A stretch of 17,666 bases of DNA from contig DEHO01000036.1 in the NCBI GenBank assembly GCA_002351955.1, positions 189,730 through 207,395 on the forward strand, read 5' to 3'. Made by a program: the position numbers and the translations under genes. Positions within the stretch are counted from its first letter, which is position 1, and every line of letters starts with the position of its first letter. This document shows, piece after piece, positions 1 to 5,884 of the stretch. The notes below the pieces were generated by a model. The model worked only from the letters and a program-made list of their open reading frames with translations, did not search any database and was not told where the DNA came from. The DNA comes from Flavobacteriales bacterium UBA2798. GTDB lineage: Bacteria > Bacteroidota > Bacteroidia > Flavobacteriales_D > UBA2798.

Positions 1-2631
1 ACTCCGGAAAGTAATTTCATGAATGTCGGTGAGCGCACCAATGTAACGGGGTCGCGAAAATTTGCAAAACTGATTATTGAAGGCAATTATGACGAGGCGT
101 TGTCTATTGCAAGAGAACAGGTAGAGGGTGGAGCGCAGGTAATCGATATCAATATGGACGAAGGAATGCTCGATGCTGTTGAGGCGATGACGCGCTTTCT
201 GAATTTGATTGCTGCGGAACCTGATATTGCACGGGTTCCAGTGATGATTGACTCATCGAAATTCCACGTAATAGAAGCCGGGCTTAAATGCACACAAGGG
301 AAAGGAATTGTGAATTCAATTTCATTAAAAGAAGGTGAAAGTGCATTCATCGAACACGCGAAAACGGTTAAACGTTATGGAGCGGCGGTTATTGTAATGG
401 CATTTGATGAAAAGGGACAGGCTGACACATTGCCACGACGAATAGAAATTTGTGAGCGAGCCTACGGAATATTGGTTGACAAAGTCAACTTTCCTCCTCA
501 GGATATCATTTTCGATCCAAATATTTTCCCGGTTGCTACAGGAATGGAGGAGCACCGTCGAAATGCGATTGATTTTTTCGAAGCAACAAAATGGATCAAA
601 ACAAATTTGCCGCATGCAAAAATAAGTGGTGGAGTTAGTAATGTTTCGTTTTCATTCAGAGGTAATGATGTTGTAAGGGAAGCCATACATTCTGCGTTTT
701 TGTATCATGGGATAAAAGCCGGTATGGATATGGGTATTGTAAATCCATCCCAGTTGCAGGTTTATGATGAAATTCCAAAAGAGCTGTTAAGCTTAGTTGA
801 AGATGTACTTCTTGATCGAAATGATGATGCTACTGAGCGTTTGATCAATTATGCTGAACAATTGAAGGGCTCAAAGAATAGTGTAAAAGAAAAAGATGAA
901 GAGTGGCGCAAAGAAACTGTTGAAAGCAGACTGTCACATGCCTTGGTTAAGGGAATAGTAGAGTATATTGAATTGGATGTGGAAGAGGCCAGGCTGAAAT
1001 ATGGTGAGCCAATAAAGGTGATTGAAGGTCCTTTAATGGATGGAATGAACGTGGTTGGTGATTTATTTGGAGAGGGAAAAATGTTTTTACCGCAAGTGGT
1101 TAAAAGCGCCCGTGTGATGAAAAAAGCTGTGGCATATCTTCAGCCCTTTATTGAAGCAGGAAAATCTGCAGGATCAAGAGCACAGGGAAAGGTCTTACTT
1201 GCCACAGTAAAAGGCGATGTTCACGATATTGGGAAGAACATAGTTGGTGTTGTGTTAGGGTGCAATAATTATGAAGTTATTGACATGGGTGTTATGGTGC
1301 CTGCAGAGAAAATTCTGGAAACAGCAAAAAGAGAGAAGGTCGATATTATTGGTTTGTCAGGGTTGATCACTCCATCTTTGGATGAAATGGTACATATGGC
1401 CAAAGAAATGCAAAGAGAGAATCTGGATATACCTCTTTTGATAGGTGGTGCAACAACCTCAAAAGTGCATACCGCAGTTAAAATTGAACCCAATTTTTCC
1501 AATGATATTACTGTTCACGTATTAGATGCTTCACGGTCTGTTCCTGTTGTTGGACAATTACTGGGCGAAAATAAATCTGTTTTTGTAGCTGATATCAGGA
1601 GTGAGTATGACAAAATGAGAGAGCATCATGCGCGTCACCGTAGTGAAAAGAATTTTATTTCTCTTACCGAAGCACGTTCCAATAAGTTTCCCGTTGAATG
1701 GAATGCAGACGACATTCATTCGCCAAAAAAACCTGGTGTTCAGGTATTGAATGATTTTCCACTTGAAAAATTGGTTCCATATATCGACTGGACACCTTTT
1801 TTCCAAACATGGGAACTTGCAGGTCGTTTTCCAAAAATCCTTACAGATGAAGTTGTTGGTGCAGAAGCGACGAAGTTATTCAATGATGCAACTGCACTTC
1901 TTGATCGAATTGTTACCGAAAAGTGGATTTCTGCAAACGCGGTTTATGGAATCTTCCCTGCAAATTCAAACGGAAAAGAAGATATTGAGATTTATTCCGA
2001 CGAAAGCAGGAAACAGATTAGCGCAATTAGTCATCAGTTACGACAACAAACCAAAAAAACCCAGGGAGCATACAATATGTGCCTTGCAGATTTTGTTGCA
2101 CCAAAGTCTACCGGCCTACAGGATCATATCGGTGCGTTTGTGGTAACTGCAGGAATTGGAATGGAGAAGTGGATTCAGAAGTTCGAAAAGGATCATGATG
2201 ATTACAACAGCATAATGCTTAAAGCTCTTGCAGATCGTCTTGCAGAGGCCTTTGCAGAATATCTTCATGAATATGTACGCAAAGATGCCTGGGCCTATGC
2301 AGCAAGTGAAAAGCTATCTAATGAAGAGCTGATCAGCGAAAAATACAGAGGAATCAGACCGGCTCCCGGTTATCCTGCATGTCCGGATCATACTGAAAAG
2401 TTGACTATTTTTCAATTATTGGATGCAGAAAGACGATCGGGTGTAAGTTTGACAGAAAGCCTGGCTATGTACCCAGCAGCTTCGGTAAGTGGCTGGTATT
2501 TTGCACATCCGCAAAGCAAATATTTCGGATTGGGTCAAATACAGAAGGATCAGGTTGAAGATCTGGCAAAGCGAAAACAAGAGGATTACTCAATGGTGGA
2601 AAAATGGCTTAGTCCTGTATTGGCTTATTGA
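1..2631 (+). CDS. metH: Methionine synthase, cobalamin-dependent (MetH), 5'-truncated by the window edge
   Basis: MetH transfers a methyl group from 5-methyltetrahydrofolate to homocysteine through cobalamin, making methionine in the cytoplasm. The reading frame is open from base 1; the first internal ATG is at 19 and the numbering here starts there. The visible part begins at the pterin-binding domain (NVGERTNVTGSRKF at about 2-15, domain to about 265). The cobalamin cap follows at about 300-380, with MDGMNVVGDLFGEGKMFLPQ. The B12 domain has DVHDIG at 400-405, with His402 as the expected lower cobalt ligand. The C-terminal reactivation domain holds the AdoMet motif RPAPGY at about 780-785. 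All parts closely resemble the last ~870 residues of E. coli MetH (1227 residues). The homocysteine-binding domain would lie to the left. It may be the same ORF or a separate gene, since split MetH proteins are known in Bacteroidota; the window cannot decide. No terminator is visible after the stop. Confidence 0.97.
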   Translation, partial: TPESNFMNVGERTNVTGSRKFAKLIIEGNYDEALSIAREQVEGGAQVIDINMDEGMLDAVEAMTRFLNLIAAEPDIARVPVMIDSSKFHVIEAGLKCTQGKGIVNSISLKEGESAFIEHAKTVKRYGAAVIVMAFDEKGQADTLPRRIEICERAYGILVDKVNFPPQDIIFDPNIFPVATGMEEHRRNAIDFFEATKWIKTNLPHAKISGGVSNVSFSFRGNDVVREAIHSAFLYHGIKAGMDMGIVNPSQLQVYDEIPKELLSLVEDVLLDRNDDATERLINYAEQLKGSKNSVKEKDEEWRKETVESRLSHALVKGIVEYIELDVEEARLKYGEPIKVIEGPLMDGMNVVGDLFGEGKMFLPQVVKSARVMKKAVAYLQPFIEAGKSAGSRAQGKVLLATVKGDVHDIGKNIVGVVLGCNNYEVIDMGVMVPAEKILETAKREKVDIIGLSGLITPSLDEMVHMAKEMQRENLDIPLLIGGATTSKVHTAVKIEPNFSNDITVHVLDASRSVPVVGQLLGENKSVFVADIRSEYDKMREHHARHRSEKNFISLTEARSNKFPVEWNADDIHSPKKPGVQVLNDFPLEKLVPYIDWTPFFQTWELAGRFPKILTDEVVGAEATKLFNDATALLDRIVTEKWISANAVYGIFPANSNGKEDIEIYSDESRKQISAISHQLRQQTKKTQGAYNMCLADFVAPKSTGLQDHIGAFVVTAGIGMEKWIQKFEKDHDDYNSIMLKALADRLAEAFAEYLHEYVRKDAWAYAASEKLSNEELISEKYRGIRPAPGYPACPDHTEKLTIFQLLDAERRSGVSLTESLAMYPAASVSGWYFAHPQSKYFGLGQIQKDQVEDLAKRKQEDYSMVEKWLSPVLAY

Positions 2632-2655
2632 ATTTCGCTATTCTTGGTATTCTTT

Positions 2656-2685
2656 TTGAATAATTCAATTTCAATTACGAAATTG
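2656..2685. repeat. Two overlapping perfect dyads upstream of the acyltransferase
   Basis: The stretch holds TTGAAT-A-ATTCAA (2656-2668) and then CAATTTC-N6-GAAATTG (2666-2685), which share three bases. The second dyad ends five bases before the ATG at 2691. They could be an operator or alternative mRNA hairpins over the start. In AT-rich DNA, short perfect dyads also arise by chance. Confidence 0.35.
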
Positions 2686-2690
2686 ACACA

Positions 2691-4052
2691 ATGGTTTATT
2701 CATTCCTCAAATATTTGTTTCGGATTGCAGTAAAAGCATTCTTCAGAAATAAGAAAGTTTTGGGTATTGAAAACATTCCAAATAGCGGCCCTTTACTTAT
2801 TGTTGCTAATCATCCCAGCACGTTTATGGATCCCATCGTCATTGCTACTGTGATTCCGGGAGAAGTTAATTTTATTGCCAAAGCGGAGGCTTTCAAATCG
2901 AAATTTGCCCAATGGTTGCTACCACGCTTCAATATGATACCGGTTTACCGCAAGCAATACGATCCTTCATTAATGCATAAAAACAAGGACACCTTTCGAA
3001 AGGTGTTTGACCTGCTGCAGTCGGGAGGAAATGTGCTGATCTTTCCTGAGGGAATTTCAATAACCGACAGAAAGCTAAAAGAGATAAAAACCGGAGCTGC
3101 ACGCATGGCTCTTGGGGCTGAAGAGGAAAGGGATTTCCGTCTCAATTGCCGCATTGTACCGGTTGGATTAACGTATTCCGATCCACACAAATTTCAGTCG
3201 GATCTGGTGATTCGTATAGGCGAACCCATTGAAGTCAGGAATTACCACGACATGTACCTCAGTGATGAAGTACAAGCCTCAAAGGCCTTAACAGAAGAGA
3301 TCAGACTGTGTATAGAATCATTGGTTGTTGACATTCAGGATGAAGCGGTGGATGTGTTTGTTTCGCGTGTGGAAACCATTTACAAAGCGAAACTGCTGCA
3401 TGAGATGGGTTGCAGTGACAGAATGATCGATAAGGGGCTTGAAGTGTCGAAGATGATCACAGAGAGGATTCATTATTTCATGGAACAGCAACCTCAACGT
3501 GTGGAGGAAACAAAACAAAAGATCGATCACTATTTTCAGATGATGGAGCGATTGAATCTGGAAGACAGAATTATTCGAGGTACTGATCGTAAATTACCTG
3601 TCATGCTGCAGGCTTTGTTTTGGGTGTTCTATTTTGTAATAGGATTTCCATTATTTGTATTTGGCGCCATCAACAACTATCTCCCTTACAAGATTCCTTA
3701 CCAAATTGCCCGTTTGATGAAAGCAGAACCACAATTTGTTGGAGCGATCATGATGGTGAGCGGAACGTTTATTTTTCTATTGTTTTATTTAGTTCAGATC
3801 ATTTTGATGCAACATTATTTTCAAGATGGTATGCTAACTATCGCATACGCGGTCCTTCTTCCGATCAGTGGCTTATTTGCATTCCGCTACTGGCGCAGGT
3901 TTATTCATATCCGTAAAAGGTGGTATTATTTTTCATTATTCTTGCGACGCTCTCGCCTGATTGCCAGTATGTTGGTTTTGCGTGAGCAAATTCTTGAGGA
4001 CCTCGAGCGAGGCCGAAATGAATACGATAAACTGAAGGGGAATATCCGTTAA
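2691..4052 (+). CDS. PlsC-family (lyso)phospholipid acyltransferase with C-terminal membrane helices
   Basis: This is probably a membrane-bound acyltransferase that moves fatty acyl chains onto a glycerophosphate or lysolipid acceptor. The N-terminal ~200 residues carry the PlsC/LPLAT signatures: the catalytic HX4D box (His41, Asp47 within NHPSTFMDP), a substrate-binding FPEG motif at 118-121, and the later PVGLTY strand at 157-162. After a helical linker (about 190-300) come three predicted transmembrane segments at about 303-328, 349-373 and 380-400, then a basic tail. At 453 residues it is much longer than a typical PlsC (about 240-250), so the C-terminal half is an added module. The exact acceptor cannot be told. 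It starts 59 bases after metH on the same strand, but no functional link is obvious. No Shine-Dalgarno is seen; the ATG was chosen because the hydrophobic N-terminus begins there and two dyads lie just upstream. Confidence 0.88.
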   Translation: MVYSFLKYLFRIAVKAFFRNKKVLGIENIPNSGPLLIVANHPSTFMDPIVIATVIPGEVNFIAKAEAFKSKFAQWLLPRFNMIPVYRKQYDPSLMHKNKDTFRKVFDLLQSGGNVLIFPEGISITDRKLKEIKTGAARMALGAEEERDFRLNCRIVPVGLTYSDPHKFQSDLVIRIGEPIEVRNYHDMYLSDEVQASKALTEEIRLCIESLVVDIQDEAVDVFVSRVETIYKAKLLHEMGCSDRMIDKGLEVSKMITERIHYFMEQQPQRVEETKQKIDHYFQMMERLNLEDRIIRGTDRKLPVMLQALFWVFYFVIGFPLFVFGAINNYLPYKIPYQIARLMKAEPQFVGAIMMVSGTFIFLLFYLVQIILMQHYFQDGMLTIAYAVLLPISGLFAFRYWRRFIHIRKRWYYFSLFLRRSRLIASMLVLREQILEDLERGRNEYDKLKGNIR

Positions 4053-4090
4053 TCCGTTTGAGAGCGACCGTTTCTTCATTCCAGTATAAA

Positions 4091-4117
4091 TAGTTCTATT
4101 AACTAGGATTTTAGTTA
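4091..4117. promoter_or_regulatory. Candidate BlaI-type operator: three phased half-sites
   Basis: TAGTT (4091-4095), AACTA (4101-4105) and TAGTT (4112-4116) alternate in orientation. They form two overlapping inverted repeats: TAGTT-N5-AACTA, and TAACTA-N6-TAGTTA (4100-4117). The half-sites start 10 and 11 bases apart, about one helical turn, and lie 14-40 bases before the start of the BlaI-like gene. BlaI/MecI dimers are known to bind dyads over their own promoters. That this particular site is bound is inference, and the half-site differs from the TACA/TGTA core known in Gram-positive bacteria. Confidence 0.45.
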
Positions 4118-4130
4118 TAATTTTATTTCC

Positions 4131-4532
4131 ATGAAGAAAAAGAAAGAACTTACTCGTGCCGAAGAAGAGATAATGCAAATCTTATGGAAAATAGAATCCG
4201 GATTTGTAAAAGACATTCTTGCCGAATTTTCTGCTCCTCGCCCTGCCTATAATACGGTGTCAACTATTGTGCGCATCCTTGAAACTAAGGGATTTGTTAA
4301 GCACAAAGCACATGGAAAAACACATGAATATTTTCCGGCGGTGGAAAAGGAGGAATACCTGAAATCAACTGTAAAATCTATGATGAAAGGTTATTTTGGT
4401 AACTCTTTCAAAAACTTGTTATCCTTTTTTGTGGAACAAGGACAGGTTTCTCTTGGCGATATCGATGACCTTGTGAAGGATATCCGTAAAGGCAAGAAGT
4501 CGGAAAAGAAAAAGAAGAAAAAGAAGAAATAA
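4131..4532 (+). CDS. BlaI/MecI/CopY-family winged-helix transcriptional repressor
   Basis: This is a DNA-binding repressor that should act as a dimer and be inactivated by its partner peptidase. Residues about 6-75 form the winged helix, with the family-typical opening LTRAEEEIMQILWK, the recognition-helix region PAYNTVSTIVRILETKGFV and the wing KHKAHGKTHEYFP. The C-terminal part (about 76-115) should be the dimerisation helices. At 133 residues it is close to the family's ~120-130. The protein ends in a run of eight lysines coded by an A/G-only stretch (4503-4529), which may be a flexible or DNA-contacting tail. The M56 peptidase gene begins seven bases after the stop, the classic blaI-blaR1 order. 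Candidate autoregulatory half-sites lie just upstream. The genes it controls are unknown; no beta-lactamase is present, so beta-lactam sensing should not be assumed. Confidence 0.92.
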   Translation: MKKKKELTRAEEEIMQILWKIESGFVKDILAEFSAPRPAYNTVSTIVRILETKGFVKHKAHGKTHEYFPAVEKEEYLKSTVKSMMKGYFGNSFKNLLSFFVEQGQVSLGDIDDLVKDIRKGKKSEKKKKKKKK

Positions 4533-4539
4533 TCCGAGT

Positions 4540-5712
4540 ATGATTTATACAATCGAATGGCTGACAAAGGTGTTGCTTTGTCAGGGTGTTATTTTATTGG
4601 CTTATTTATTCATTAAATCAGAACCTCTTTTTTCATTGAGGAGAGTTTGGATGATAGGTGCATTATTGGTACCCTTTTTACTTCCGTTTGTAGAGGGAAT
4701 TTTCCTGACAAATGAATCGGATGGGCATTTTTTCTTTTATGAATTTGAACCTGTAACTGTTTATGCCGGAAGTAAATTGGAAAGTATATCCTGGACTGCT
4801 ATTATGTTCTGGAGTGTCGCGATTGTGATTGGATTAAAACTAGCAGGTTTTTTAAGGACGGTTTTCTTTGTTTTATTTCGAACTAAGAAAATTGCACATG
4901 GATTAAGAGTTTGGAATGGGTCATTTAGTTTTTCCTTTTTTCGAATAATAATATTGGCAGAAAAGGATCAAAACGATGAAATGGTTCTTGCGCATGAATC
5001 GGCCCATGTTCAAATGCACCATTATTTTGATTTGATTGTTAGTGAAGTAGTAACAGGATTATTTTGGTTTAGTCCGTTTGTGTGGGTTTTTAATCGCGAA
5101 TTAAAAAAAATCCATGAGTTCCAGGCAGATCAATATGTATTAAAGGTATTTGGAGTTATAGAATATAAAGAATGTTTATTTGAAAAAGCAACAGGATTCC
5201 GACCATTAACAGGGTCGCATTCATTTGGAAGTTTAACCTTAAAAAATCGTTTTATGATGATGACAAAAAAAAGTTCCGCTTTGGCCGGGACAAGAATTGC
5301 GTTTGCAACTATCATGCTTTTTTCATGGGTTGGTATGGTAGGATTTGCTGCTCCGGAGCAACCACTGGGTTCGAAATCAGAATCTCAGGTTCCGATAGTT
5401 GATTTGGAGAATCAACCCGATGTTTATCCTGTTTTTCCCGGAGGTCAGGATGCAATGATTAAATATCTTTCAGGAAACATCAACTACCCGGAATCTGCAA
5501 GAATTGCCGGAAAGGAAGGAAAAGTGATTGTTAAGTTTGTAGTGGATAAGACAGGAAAGATAAAAGATGTAAAAATTGCATCAGGCGTCGAAGCAAGTTT
5601 GGATGCTGAAGCTATGCGCGTTGTGAAAGAAATGCCTGACTGGACTCCTGGTGAAAAGGGAGGAAAAAAGGTGAATGTTGAGATGGTATTGCCAATTCAG
5701 TTCAAGCTTTGA
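4540..5712 (+). CDS. BlaR1/MecR1-like M56 membrane metallopeptidase fused to a TonB C-terminal domain
   Basis: This is a predicted inner-membrane zinc peptidase and signal transducer. Hydrophobic segments lie at about 5-25, 35-57, 84-112, 165-185 and 250-271. The zinc motif HESAH is at 152-156, and EFQAD at 193-197 supplies the likely third ligand (Glu193), matching M56 peptidases such as BlaR1. In place of BlaR1's penicillin-binding sensor, the region after the last membrane segment is a TonB C-terminal domain (about 297-390: PVFPGGQDAMIKYL, INYPESARIAGKEGKVIVKF, WTPGEKGGKKVNV). Such fusions are common in Bacteroidota. The likely role is to sense an envelope signal in the periplasm and trigger loss of the upstream BlaI-like repressor. 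A direct TonB role (energising a receptor) is less likely without the ExbB/ExbD-coupling N-terminus of TonB. It is co-transcribed with the repressor gene and followed by a strong terminator. Confidence 0.9.
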   Translation: MIYTIEWLTKVLLCQGVILLAYLFIKSEPLFSLRRVWMIGALLVPFLLPFVEGIFLTNESDGHFFFYEFEPVTVYAGSKLESISWTAIMFWSVAIVIGLKLAGFLRTVFFVLFRTKKIAHGLRVWNGSFSFSFFRIIILAEKDQNDEMVLAHESAHVQMHHYFDLIVSEVVTGLFWFSPFVWVFNRELKKIHEFQADQYVLKVFGVIEYKECLFEKATGFRPLTGSHSFGSLTLKNRFMMMTKKSSALAGTRIAFATIMLFSWVGMVGFAAPEQPLGSKSESQVPIVDLENQPDVYPVFPGGQDAMIKYLSGNINYPESARIAGKEGKVIVKFVVDKTGKIKDVKIASGVEASLDAEAMRVVKEMPDWTPGEKGGKKVNVEMVLPIQFKL

Positions 5713-5731
5713 TTTCAACCTGAAATTTGAC

Positions 5732-5782
5732 CGGGCGATTCATTCCGGATTAATAAGCAGGAATGAATCGCCCGTTTGTTTA
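5732..5782 (+). terminator. Intrinsic terminator after the blaI-blaR1-like pair
   Basis: A perfect 15-bp hairpin is formed by CGGGCGATTCATTCC (5732-5746) and its reverse complement (5760-5774), with a 13-base loop. A T-rich tract (TTTGTTTATT) follows. It lies 20 bases after the stop codon and separates this operon from sucA. Confidence 0.88.
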
Positions 5783-5858
5783 TTAATTTGTTGTTATACA
5801 GGTTATTGAGTCCGGTCCTGAAGATTATCTTCCTGTGTTTTTATATAGGGGAAAAGCG

Positions 5859-5866
5859 TAAATTTG
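5859..5866 (+). promoter_or_regulatory. Bacteroidetes-type -7 promoter box for sucAB
   Basis: TAAATTTG is a full match to the Bacteroidetes -7 consensus TAnnTTTG. A clear -33 TTTG is not present; the region about 20 bases upstream reads TGTG. Transcription would start around 5871-5875, leaving a leader of about 10-14 bases before the ATG at 5885. The box overlaps the alternative TTG start at 5864, so that TTG would not be in the mRNA. Confidence 0.6.
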
Positions 5867-5884
5867 TCGTCCAAACACAGTGAA

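Noticed and set aside
1751..2146. 131-residue open frame inside metH on the plus strand
   Set aside because: It lies wholly within the strongly conserved metH coding region in another frame and has no recognisable domain.
4131..5712. Beta-lactam resistance operon
   Set aside because: The blaI/blaR1-like genes lack a beta-lactamase neighbour and the BlaR1-like protein lacks a penicillin-binding sensor, so resistance cannot be claimed.
5864..5884. TTG start for sucA adding seven residues
   Set aside because: The TTG lies inside a full TAnnTTTG promoter box, and the sequence from the ATG at 5885 begins right at the conserved E1 N-terminus.
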